Of a stretch of 64,000 nucleotides of DNA, positions 9,650 through 17,670 are shown piece after piece. The notes beneath the pieces were generated by a model. The model saw nothing but the letters and a program-made list of their open reading frames with translations, did no database searches and was not told where the DNA came from. The translations under genes were made by a program, and so were the position numbers. The stretch's first letter is position 1, and the number at the start of each line of letters is the position of its first letter. Source of the DNA: Gimesia aquarii. Its GTDB lineage: Bacteria > Planctomycetota > Planctomycetia > Planctomycetales > Planctomycetaceae. Where the stretch lies: positions 5,671,800-5,735,799 of the forward strand of contig NZ_CP037920.1 in the NCBI RefSeq assembly GCF_007748195.1, written 5' to 3'.

Positions 9650-10102
9650 TTAGGGGGAGGAAGGCGGTGGAGCACCATCAATACATTGTTTCAAGTCACA
9701 AGTATTTAGGACTATTCCTATAGTGTTCCCAGTCAGTCTATCGGAGCATCCATCACATTCAGTATTACACGCAGAAAGGATCTGAGCATAAGTAAAAATG
9801 ATTTCCTGGTATAGACAGACTTGGTCCGTTGGTACTTCGTTATTCGATGCGCAAAGCCCGTCATGACCAGATAACAACCACTCGCAAGAGCCTGTACAAT
9901 CCTCACTAACAGGATCTTCAGTGCATTTGGATCCCGGTTCCTGATCCAGATAGTAATGCGAAGATGCTTGGAATTGACACCATGCAGAACAAGGGTCAGG
10001 ATCTGCCGCAAAACTCTGTTTTGTGGTTAGATTAAAGATATAAAGGATATTGATCACAGTTAACCCCAAAAGTAATATCGGCAGGTATTTATTAAATTTC
10101 AT
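9650..10102 (-). CDS. Small secreted 12-cysteine protein (module B, first)
   Basis: A 150-residue protein. The signal peptide (about 1-32) ends AADPDP and is followed by 12 cysteines, aligned loosely with those of the 9047-9514 protein and ending IDGAPPPSSP. AAGGA lies five bases before the ATG. It starts 68 bases after the stop of the anchored protein gene, on the same strand, so cotranscription is likely. The pair here is clearly diverged, unlike the near-identical module A pair, so these duplications are older. No family recognised. Confidence 0.72.
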   Translation of the reverse strand: MKFNKYLPILLLGLTVINILYIFNLTTKQSFAADPDPCSAWCQFQASSHYYLDQEPGSKCTEDPVSEDCTGSCEWLLSGHDGLCASNNEVPTDQVCLYQEIIFTYAQILSACNTECDGCSDRLTGNTIGIVLNTCDLKQCIDGAPPPSSP

Positions 10103-10170
10103 AACTGTCCTTTTTCGCTTAAATTATTTTAGTTATAGAGGCTGAATCTACGTGATGATAAATTAAAAAA

Positions 10171-11361
10171 CTATGTTGTTTTTTTTCTGTACATCATAAT
10201 CCCAATAATAATGAATACGAAGAGGATGTTTCCAATGATAAGTATCAATACCATCGAGGAACGATCATTTTCTAAATTAACTGGCTGAGCACGTGAAGCC
10301 GGTTTTTCTTTTTTACCAAACCCTGGTTGCTCAGAAAATTTTTGTATATCGGAAATTGGTTTTTGAGCACTGGCCATAGGAGGTCTCTTGCCACCCTTTG
10401 AAAGAGGAAGATAAGATTCCGCATTCTCAAATTTGACGACGTTGACTCCAGCAGGAACAGCGATCTGAAATATTTCTGGGCTTAATTTGGGATTTATCTC
10501 AATGTGACTAAACAGAAACAAATCCAAAACTTTGATCGTCGGGGAGTTTTTGAAATAACTTGCATCCGCAATTATTCGCGGTACCGGGACGCCTTTGGGT
10601 GAAACTATTTCATTTGACTGAATTTTTTCAGACCGGTAGTCACCATTTAGAGATCGTCTTGCATAGTAATATACAAACCCTGTTTCTTTATTATATTTTA
10701 GAAGCCTCGTTTTGGATTTCATCGTACAAAAATTCAATTGTGGGCAGCTATAGTCAACATTTCCTTTGAAAGTTGAAGATGGTACCTGGTAGAGATAGTT
10801 TGAACGATTGGCAGAGATCAGTCCGGAATAGGACCCGTGGACATTTGCTTGTTTCTGACCCTCATAGTAATCTGATTCTTGACCATTGTTGCGAACTACT
10901 GTATATGTTTTACCCTGTATTACATCTTCTATACGTAAGGAATCCGCAGACATTACAATAGAAAATGGTCTCCAATATCCCCCTGAAGGAGTTGTGATAT
11001 TAAGCTTTGATTTTAAGTTTTCTAAGGTGATCTCATTTTTATCAATAAATGGGATCATTTGATTCTGGACCAACTCTTCAAATTCAGTATGAGTAAAAAC
11101 AGTTCCTTTCTGTTCGAAAAGACCGACAAACCTGAACCCTTTCAGCTCAAATGATGTTACTGAAGAATCCCAAGTCTTCCAAAGAGTTTCTAAGTGTTTG
11201 AGTTCAGCCTCTGCTTTATTGCCAGATTCGTTCTGTTCAACAGCCTCTGCATTTTGGTTTAGTAAAAAAACAAAAGTCAGGATTAATAAGAAATGGTAAA
11301 TTCCGGTAGAAGGTTTCTGCTCTTTCTCATTTTCTGAACGCTCAAAAAGACTATTTCTCAT
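10171..11361 (-). CDS. Secreted protein with C-terminal membrane anchor (module B)
   Basis: A 396-residue protein with a hydrophobic export segment at about 24-42, an extracytoplasmic region of some 320 residues, a low-complexity P/K/S-rich stretch (about 320-365), one transmembrane helix (about 369-390) and a short basic tail (MYRKK). This is the same layout as the 2736-3917 protein, with a matching strand just before the linker (FQIAVPAGVNVVKF). The ATG lies inside the end of the DUF1573 gene (11-base overlap), so translation is probably coupled. The low-complexity part could act as a stalk holding the domain away from the membrane. Function not known. Confidence 0.7.
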   Translation of the reverse strand: MRNSLFERSENEKEQKPSTGIYHFLLILTFVFLLNQNAEAVEQNESGNKAEAELKHLETLWKTWDSSVTSFELKGFRFVGLFEQKGTVFTHTEFEELVQNQMIPFIDKNEITLENLKSKLNITTPSGGYWRPFSIVMSADSLRIEDVIQGKTYTVVRNNGQESDYYEGQKQANVHGSYSGLISANRSNYLYQVPSSTFKGNVDYSCPQLNFCTMKSKTRLLKYNKETGFVYYYARRSLNGDYRSEKIQSNEIVSPKGVPVPRIIADASYFKNSPTIKVLDLFLFSHIEINPKLSPEIFQIAVPAGVNVVKFENAESYLPLSKGGKRPPMASAQKPISDIQKFSEQPGFGKKEKPASRAQPVNLENDRSSMVLILIIGNILFVFIIIGIMMYRKKTT

Positions 11362-12532
11362 CTTTGATTACCTTTGCAAAATAGCTAATTCTTGTGGAGT
11401 GATATTTTTGATTCTCAGGGGTAATCGTAAATGTTCCGGTATAGGTTCCCGGCTTATCTCCACTGAACTTTGTAGTAAGAATAATCTGCTGGCTTGGTTC
11501 ATTGGTGTTTTTTTTGAATTTAAGCACTCCAGGACCATCCTGTTTTCCAGTTGCAAAAAAGAATGGCTCTTTATCAAACGTAGAAATGAGGATTGATCTG
11601 GATTTTGGAGTATCCGGATTCACAATGCCAAAATTGATCGAGCGTATTGTATCGAGTTGGCTTGCATCTTTAATGGATACAGGAATTCGCAGATTTGGTG
11701 ATTTATTAAGAGCCGATGACGCAGTGCCGGATGGCGTTGACATTTGAACATATAGACTCTCTGTTTCATATTGAATTTGATTTAGTTTAGCAAGCTGCTT
11801 CAGCGTAAACAAAACTTTGTATTCGTGACGAAAAAAACGGGTAGAGATCATCTTGGAGTTACCTTGAGGGACGATTTCTATATCAAGGTCATCCTTTAGA
11901 ATATCAGAGGGATTTGCAATTAAAGCATTCTTAGGGTCTTCTATTGGAGTAGTCACATACATGAGAGCTGAAGACTCATTTGCAAGTCGTTTTTTGGAGT
12001 TTATTACAAACTCAACTTCTTGAATATTTGTGCTAAAATTCTTATAGACACCAAATTTCGAGAACATTTTTTTTTGCAGAAGAACTTTCTCTTTGGATGG
12101 TTCTTTCGCGATCAACTCAAAAGATCTATTAATTGTTTGTGGTGAGGACGGAAGTCTTGTCTTCAGTCCAATCACCAACGATGTTCTGGTATTTAGTGAA
12201 ATACCTTCGTTGACTTTTAATAATTCCCCTTTGGCTAAAAATGAAATACATCCGCAGCTCGGAGACGCAACGGAAACCTCGATTTCATTTGATGAATTAT
12301 TCGTCACACGAAATTCCTGGATACGTTCCAGATTAAATCCCTCTCTTCTTAGATCCGATTCTAGAAATTCATTCTTTGATGGAATTTTTGTAATGTCAAT
12401 TTGCAAGTTAGTTGGGAAATCAGATTTTACTTGGGGCTTATTCGAAGTTCTCTGTGACTTAAGCGAGAAGAATAAAATGAACTGCAAAATCATAAGTACA
12501 CTAAGCAAGGCTACAATTAGATTAGATCGCAT
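11351..12532 (-). CDS. DUF1573-like secreted protein (module B)
   Basis: A 393-residue protein with an N-terminal signal anchor (about 5-25). Residues about 60-150 resemble DUF1573, with the hallmark CGC in VASPSCGCISFLAKGE and the expected strand pattern (EFRVTNNSSNEIEVSV). The C-terminal two thirds are beta-rich and end with a second DUF1573/ASH-like unit (FSGDKPGTYTGTFTITPEN). It is the first gene of the module B run, followed by the anchored protein (11-base overlap) and the two 12-Cys proteins. It is only distantly similar to the module A DUF1573 protein, so the modules are not a recent block duplication. Confidence 0.72.
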   Translation of the reverse strand: MRSNLIVALLSVLMILQFILFFSLKSQRTSNKPQVKSDFPTNLQIDITKIPSKNEFLESDLRREGFNLERIQEFRVTNNSSNEIEVSVASPSCGCISFLAKGELLKVNEGISLNTRTSLVIGLKTRLPSSPQTINRSFELIAKEPSKEKVLLQKKMFSKFGVYKNFSTNIQEVEFVINSKKRLANESSALMYVTTPIEDPKNALIANPSDILKDDLDIEIVPQGNSKMISTRFFRHEYKVLFTLKQLAKLNQIQYETESLYVQMSTPSGTASSALNKSPNLRIPVSIKDASQLDTIRSINFGIVNPDTPKSRSILISTFDKEPFFFATGKQDGPGVLKFKKNTNEPSQQIILTTKFSGDKPGTYTGTFTITPENQKYHSTRISYFAKVIKDEK

Positions 12533-12780
12533 CTGCGTCTGTTTCCAAAGTTTAAGTGTTTATCTGACAGTATTGAATGCATGACCACTTTCTGTTGATT
12601 GTAATAGTCTACAAATTATAACTCAACCTTTCTTAAAGTATTTAAATTAAAATAGTAATTTATTTTAACACCTAGCAATGACGTGATACACCGATCGCCA
12701 TGTCAAGACATCTCCTTAAAACTCTAAAATAAGTGTTCAGATTATTTGTGTTCTAATCACTTAGTAAAGGAGACAAACCC

Positions 12781-13460
12781 ATGTGGCACATTGGTATCGA
12801 TCTTCATCGGAGAACGGTTATCATGTCGACGTTCAATGATTTTGGAGAAGCTGTCTCTGCTGTGACAATCGAGTGCAGGAATACCATTGCTATTCTTTGA
12901 TTTTCTGCAACTACTCAAACCGTTCCGGGCGGTTGTGAAGCCTGCTGCGAACTCTCGCTGGATATATAATTTACTCCCTGAGGAAGGAACTATCCTGTTG
13001 GCCCATCCAGCGAAATTATGCTTGATGATTCAACGACGAGCCAAAACAAATCGTCTGGATTGTCAACTCCTGGCAAACCTATTACGGATTAACCAGATCA
13101 CACCCTTAAATCCTCCCTAGACGATTATCAGCAACTGGAAGAACTACGGGGATCCTTTTCTTCAAGTAGAAGCATTACTTAATATTCACGGATATATACA
13201 TTACGGCTCTGGTCATTGTCGCCGAACTGGGGAAGATCGAACGATTTCGCTCTGCGAAACAAGTAAGGGCTTATGCAGGATTGACATCGAAAGTGAATCA
13301 ATCGGGAGGTCGCTGTTATTATGGTTCCATTACCAGGCAAGGACCTCCCTGATTACGTTGGGGTCTTACCGATGTAGCGATTCATGTGATCCGGCGCGAT
13401 GCCCCCTTGAAAAAGTTCTATAACCGAATTCGTAAACGATCTGGAGCCGAGAAAGCTTGG
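12781..13460 (+). pseudogene. Degenerate IS110-family transposase
   Basis: The remnant begins AAAGGAGACAAACCC then ATG, and reads MWHIGIDLHRRTVIMSTFND, the DEDD-type N-terminus of IS110-family transposases, to a stop at 12898. A shifted frame continues LLAHPAKLCLMIQRRAKTNR and LDCQLLANLLRINQI. After another break it reads LVIVAELGKIERFRSAKQVR, AYAGLTSKVNQSGGRCYYG, an internal stop, and AIHVIRRDAPLKKFYNRIRK, the C-terminal Transposase_20 part. At least three frame changes or stops rule out activity. IS110 elements lack terminal inverted repeats, so the ends cannot be set exactly. Confidence 0.8.
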
Positions 13461-13621
13461 ATTGATGGAGATTTTATATAATAGGTCCAATCAGTTTTGT
13501 GGTCGGAAAGAAATACAGGGATGGTGGCTATCGCTTTAATTAAAGGAGGATTAACTAACTCTCCGAGCGTCTGTGGATAGATGCCAAATCTTTTAGCACA
13601 TTTAGTATGAATCGGCATCAA
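13460..13621 (-). pseudogene. Fragment of a PMT-like glycosyltransferase gene
   Basis: On the minus strand this stretch reads LVNPPLIKAIATIPVFLSDH, then KTDWTYYIKSPSIQAF. That lines up with RVNPPLARIVASLPVHLLGY, RNNWTRFYDGPGSRAEF in the intact enzyme at 7145-8944. Only the first-loop region is left, and it runs directly into the 3' end of the IS110 remnant. I read it as debris of a second glycosyltransferase gene of this family. The similarity is short, so a chance match cannot be fully excluded. Confidence 0.5.
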
Positions 13622-13748
13622 GTAACGTATGGACTATTTGTTTGGAATTGTGTCACTTCCTTTGCTTGATTATCAAATGTTCTCCTCGTCAAAAGGATGT
13701 TAAAAACCTTCGTTAAGATTGGAAAAGTTTTTGAAAATCAATACACCA

Positions 13749-14015
13749 TTAATGGATGGATCCCGATTCAAGGTCTTTGACAAGTTCTGCCAAAACCGCG
13801 GGGTCTTCCGACGTAAGAATATGATCAATCCGCGAGGCAGGAATTTCCAAACGTTCCATGATGTCACGGGCTTTGTCCCAAAGCTTTGCTTTTTTCTTGC
13901 CCTCTGCCAAATAGAGATTTGTGCACAACTCGGCTAATTTTTGCTGGTCGATCGATTCGCGGTTATCATAGTAGCGTTTGATCACATCTTTTTGATAATT
14001 TGAATATTCTGCCAT
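13749..14015 (-). CDS. Small conserved-looking soluble protein
   Basis: An 88-residue, highly charged, mostly helical protein (MAEYSNYQKDVIKRYYDNRE...) without a signal peptide or cysteine-rich region. Its base composition is closer to the housekeeping genes than to the A+T-rich module genes. It resembles small planctomycete hypotheticals I have seen without a function. The start is the only sensible ATG; AGGAG lies 13 bases upstream, a little far. No domain recognised. Confidence 0.55.
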   Translation of the reverse strand: MAEYSNYQKDVIKRYYDNRESIDQQKLAELCTNLYLAEGKKKAKLWDKARDIMERLEIPASRIDHILTSEDPAVLAELVKDLESGSIH

Positions 14016-14519
14016 CTGAGAGGATTCACTCCTGAGCTTGTTTTACGAATTTATAAGGGAATATTGTAGTATCTCCCTGCCAAATATGGATAATGAAGAT
14101 TTTTATCGGTTTGAAAGACCACTTTGCTGACTAAAATCTATGCTAAGTCTCAACTATTTAATAACTATGAATCTGGTCGAAATAGCAATATTTTTAAAGA
14201 AATTATTACTAAATCTTGCAATAATTTAAGAACTCGAAATCCTTGCAATCAACTTAAAACTCCTATTGTATATATTAACCCCAAATCATCCGACTTAAAA
14301 AAATAATGCTACTAACGATCTGAGGTTACAAGACTTAGTACAGCAATGAGTCAAAAAGGCCGAAAAATCAGATAAGTTGACTCTCAAAAATAGTCTGAGT
14401 ACATTTTATCTGAGATAAGATAGAGTAATAATATCAGCTATGAGTTGCCTCTATCAGGTAAAACACAGAATAAAATACTAGAAAAAGTGCTAGCAGTTTA
14501 AAAAGACCGGAGCTACAAC
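14016..14519. other. A+T-rich gap before the desaturase gene
   Basis: About 500 bases with no supportable gene. A 60-codon open frame at 14124-14306 is low-complexity (N/S/K-rich) and looks like chance. Short repeated ATAAG/GATAAG words occur at 14365-14425. It probably contains the desaturase promoter near its right end. Confidence 0.4.
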
Positions 14520-15557
14520 GTGTCCGTCACACAATTCACTGAGCAGGAATTAAAGGATCTTGAAGAAAAATCCACTATCCCACGATTTTTATTCTTACCG
14601 TTGGGAGCTGTTGGACTTTGGTGCATAGCAGCTTACTGGCCCAATAATGCGATCGGCTGGCAAGTATTCTGGACACTCTTTACTTCTTATTGTCTCTTCT
14701 GCTGGACCAGTTGCTTTCATGAATGCTCGCACCACACACTTTCTGGATCTAAAAATGCAAGTATCTGGTTAGGTCGTTTTCTGGGAACAGCGATGTTTGT
14801 GCCTTATTCGATCTACAGAGAAAGTCATATTCGCCATCACGCCTACTTAAATAAACCGAGTGACTGGGAACTATGGCCGTACTCAGACCCCAATACGTCA
14901 CTCCGCTTTCGAAGAGTCTTTATCTGGTTCGATCTCTTCCTTGGCCTTTTCATGGCACCCTACATTTATGGACGTATTTTCTGGCATAAAGACTCACCGA
15001 TCAAAGATCCGAAATTACGAAGGGCCATCCGCTATGAGTATTCGTTTATAGTACTGTTCTGGGGATCGATTATTGGGGCCTGTGCCTATTATGGCACGCT
15101 TTGGGACTTAGCACGTGTCTGGTTCCTGCCCCACTATCTGGCGGGAATTTATCAAAATACACGTAAGTTTACCGAGCATTTGGGAATGAGCAGCTACGAC
15201 CCTATGTTGGGAACACGAACTGTCGTTGGCTCGAATATCATTACCAAGTTATGTACGTATTTTAATTTTGACATTTTTGTACATGGTCCCCACCATCGTC
15301 ATCCCAGAATTGCTCACAACTTACTTCTGCAAAAAATGGATGACTATCAGGAACAAAACCCGGACGTCAAATATCCCGTCTTCACGACCTACTGGGGCGC
15401 GATTCTCGACATGGCTCCCTCGTTTATTTCCAACCCGGGAGTTGGCATGAATGCGGGCGCCCCGCCACCGGCCAAAGAGAAAAAACAGATCGACAACTTC
15501 GTGCAGGACGTGGCACAGGAAGTCCTGGCAGATACTGACCATGTCAGTAAAAAGTGA
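14520..15557 (+). CDS. Membrane fatty acid desaturase
   Basis: A 345-residue integral membrane protein of the fatty-acid-desaturase/hydroxylase superfamily, which uses a di-iron centre held by three histidine clusters. All three are visible: HECSHH near residue 68, HIRHH near 102, and HGPHHRHP near 259. Four or so membrane segments lie between them. It should introduce a double bond (or hydroxyl) into an acyl chain or a related lipid at the cytoplasmic face. Start is GTG at 14520, with CCGGAG seven bases upstream. The exact substrate cannot be told; carotenoid hydroxylase-like relatives share the same motifs. Confidence 0.82.
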   Translation: MSVTQFTEQELKDLEEKSTIPRFLFLPLGAVGLWCIAAYWPNNAIGWQVFWTLFTSYCLFCWTSCFHECSHHTLSGSKNASIWLGRFLGTAMFVPYSIYRESHIRHHAYLNKPSDWELWPYSDPNTSLRFRRVFIWFDLFLGLFMAPYIYGRIFWHKDSPIKDPKLRRAIRYEYSFIVLFWGSIIGACAYYGTLWDLARVWFLPHYLAGIYQNTRKFTEHLGMSSYDPMLGTRTVVGSNIITKLCTYFNFDIFVHGPHHRHPRIAHNLLLQKMDDYQEQNPDVKYPVFTTYWGAILDMAPSFISNPGVGMNAGAPPPAKEKKQIDNFVQDVAQEVLADTDHVSKK

Positions 15558-15591
15558 TCCTGAATTGTTTGTATTAGGACTCACTCATTTA

Positions 15592-16689
15592 TTAGGTGTC
15601 GCGTTGATAGAATGGTAACGCAGCTACTTTCACAGGATATCGTTTCCCACGAATATCAGCTTCCAGCGTCTGACCTGCTTCTGCAAATGACGGCTTCACA
15701 TAAGCCATTCCAATGGGGGCTTCGAGCGTGGGAGAAAAAGACCCCGATGTGACTGTTCCCACTTGTTGATCCCCCTGAAACAAGGGAGAGCCTTCCCGGG
15801 CAGCACGTTTTCCGTCCAATATAATACCCACACGGATCTCTTTGTCGTCGCGTGCTTTTGCTGCAATTAAAGCTTCTTTGCCAATGAAATCAGCGCCCTT
15901 CAGCTTCACAGCAAAGTTCAGACCAGCGGTAAACGGATCAATTTGCTCGTTCAACTCATGGCCATATAAAGGCATTGCCGCTTCCAGTCGCAGTGTGTCC
16001 CGACACCCTAATCCCGTGGGAACCAAACCAACCGCCTGCCCATCAGCAATCAACCGCTCCCAGAGTGTAACAGCATGCGTTTGATCAAGCACGACTTCGA
16101 AACCGTCTTCGCCCGTGTAACCGGTTCGGCTCACCAGGGCATCCACACCCAAAACTTTGGTTTCGATTCCGAAATAATATTTGATCTCGCTTAGATTCGC
16201 GTCTGTGATCGGATTAAGCACATTCAGTGATTCCGGCCCCTGTAAGGCCAGCATGAACTTTTCAGTGGTTTGGTCTTCAACTTGAACATCAAACCCCAAG
16301 CGCTGTTGTTCAATCCAATCCACGATCTTCAATCGATTTGAAGCGTTAACTACCAGCATATAAAAATTGGAAAACCGGTAAACAAGCACATCATCCAGAA
16401 TTCCGCCTGATTCATTTGTCACCAGTGAATAGCGAATCTGACCTGGTTTAAGAGATTCTACATTGTTCGTCAGTAATGTATCCAGAAAACGACAGGCATC
16501 CGGGCCTGTAAAAAAAAGCCGTCCCATATGGGCAATATCAAAGAGACCTGCTGTTTTTCGTACGGCATGATGTTCTTCGGTAATGTTGGAATACAATAAA
16601 GGCATGTCCCAACCTGCAAAATCAACCATGCGGCCACCATGCTCAACATGCCATGCATGACAGGCAGTGAATAACAATGAATCAGACAA
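15592..16689 (-). CDS. gcvT: Glycine cleavage system T protein (aminomethyltransferase)
   Basis: A 365-residue protein matching GcvT along its full length. It transfers the methylene group from the aminomethyl-lipoyl H protein to tetrahydrofolate and releases ammonia. The start region AWHVEHGGRMVDFAGWDMPL, the middle VSRTGYTGEDGFEV and the C-terminal TSGSFSPTLEAPIGMAYV are characteristic. The start is TTG at 16689 (no ATG precedes the conserved N-terminus), with a weak purine-rich site. The other glycine-cleavage genes are not adjacent. It is convergent with the desaturase gene. Confidence 0.92.
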   Translation of the reverse strand: MSDSLLFTACHAWHVEHGGRMVDFAGWDMPLLYSNITEEHHAVRKTAGLFDIAHMGRLFFTGPDACRFLDTLLTNNVESLKPGQIRYSLVTNESGGILDDVLVYRFSNFYMLVVNASNRLKIVDWIEQQRLGFDVQVEDQTTEKFMLALQGPESLNVLNPITDANLSEIKYYFGIETKVLGVDALVSRTGYTGEDGFEVVLDQTHAVTLWERLIADGQAVGLVPTGLGCRDTLRLEAAMPLYGHELNEQIDPFTAGLNFAVKLKGADFIGKEALIAAKARDDKEIRVGIILDGKRAAREGSPLFQGDQQVGTVTSGSFSPTLEAPIGMAYVKPSFAEAGQTLEADIRGKRYPVKVAALPFYQRDT

Positions 16690-16844
16690 GGGACTTCTCT
16701 CTTTTATCTCGGTTGAAAACAGATTTTTTGATCAAAATAGAATCAATTATTTTTTTGAAACGAGGCTGGTCTATTTTGAAAGCTTATGTTCCAACACGCA
16801 ATCATCAGACAGCGGGAATCCCAAAATTTCAGAACTCTTCGCGC

Positions 16845-16882
16845 ATTAAAAAAGCGAGGTCATAAACAGAATGCCTCGCTTT
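16845..16882 (-). terminator. Rho-independent terminator of the sdh operon
   Basis: On the minus strand, AAAGCGAGG (16874-16882 complement) pairs with CCTCGCTTT (16851-16859 complement) around a 14-base loop, followed by a T-rich run. It lies 27 bases after the sdhB stop and before gcvT. Confidence 0.8.
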
Positions 16883-16908
16883 CATGAGTTGATATTGAAC
16901 TGGGCCGG

Positions 16909-17670
16909 CTATTCTTTGGAGCAAAGCTGAGCCCGCAGATACTCTCGGTTGAGCCGGGCAATATTCGAAACAGAAATTTCAGCAGGACAAGCAGCCTGGC
17001 ATTCTTCTGTATTCGTGCAGTTTCCGAAGCCTTCCAAATCCATCTGTGTCACCATATTCTGTACGCGTGACGCACGTTCCGGTTTGCCCTGAGGCAGTGT
17101 TGACAAATGCGATACTTTCGCAGAAACAAACAACATTGCGGCTGCATTCTTACAGGCCGCCACACAGGCGCCACAACCAATACAGGCAGCCGCATCCATG
17201 GCTGTTTCCTGAACTGTTTCAGGAACCAGGACCGCGTTTGCATCAGGCGCATTACCGGTATTTGCAGAAATGAATCCGCCCTTCTCAATAATGCGATCAA
17301 AGGCACTTCGATCCACGACCAGATCGCGTACTACCGGAAATGCCTGCGCGCGCCATGGTTCGATGACAATCGTATCACCATTTTTGAAGCGACGCATATG
17401 TAATTGACAGGTTGTCGTACCAGAATCTGGCCCGTGTGCCTGGCCGTTGATCATCAGGCTGCACATACCACAGATGCCTTCGCGGCAATCGTGATCAAAG
17501 GCAATCATTTCTTCGCCTTTTTCATTCAACTGCTCATTCAGGACATCCAGCATTTCCAGAAATGACATGTGTGTGGAAATCTCTTTCAATTGGTATTCCA
17601 CATAGCGTCCCGGTGCATTCGCTCCCTCCTGCCGCCATACTTTGAGCGTTAGATCCAGTGTCTCGCTCAT
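16909..17670 (-). CDS. sdhB: Succinate dehydrogenase/fumarate reductase iron-sulfur subunit
   Basis: A 253-residue protein carrying the three Fe-S centres that pass electrons from the flavoprotein to the membrane quinone site. The [2Fe-2S] motif is [20 protein letters not shown] at about 62-81. The [4Fe-4S] motif is [15 protein letters not shown] near 153, and the [3Fe-4S] ligands lie in [12 protein letters not shown] near 222. The sequence is of the class found with a single b-type cytochrome subunit (SdhC b558-like), as here. The ATG overlaps the sdhA stop as TAATG, so translation is coupled. Last gene of sdhCAB. Confidence 0.93.
   Translation of the reverse strand: MSETLDLTLKVWRQEGANAPGRYVEYQLKEISTHMSFLEMLDVLNEQLNEKGEEMIAFDHDCREGICGMCSLMINGQAHGPDSGTTTCQLHMRRFKNGDTIVIEPWRAQAFPVVRDLVVDRSAFDRIIEKGGFISANTGNAPDANAVLVPETVQETAMDAAACIGCGACVAACKNAAAMLFVSAKVSHLSTLPQGKPERASRVQNMVTQMDLEGFGNCTNTEECQAACPAEISVSNIARLNREYLRAQLCSKE

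Noticed and set aside
14124-14306. A 60-codon open frame in the gap before the desaturase gene
   Set aside because: Low-complexity Asn/Ser/Lys-rich translation, as expected of A+T-rich non-coding DNA.
16690-16844. Glycine riboswitch before gcvT
   Set aside because: The region upstream of gcvT is A+T-rich and shows no conserved glycine-aptamer core.
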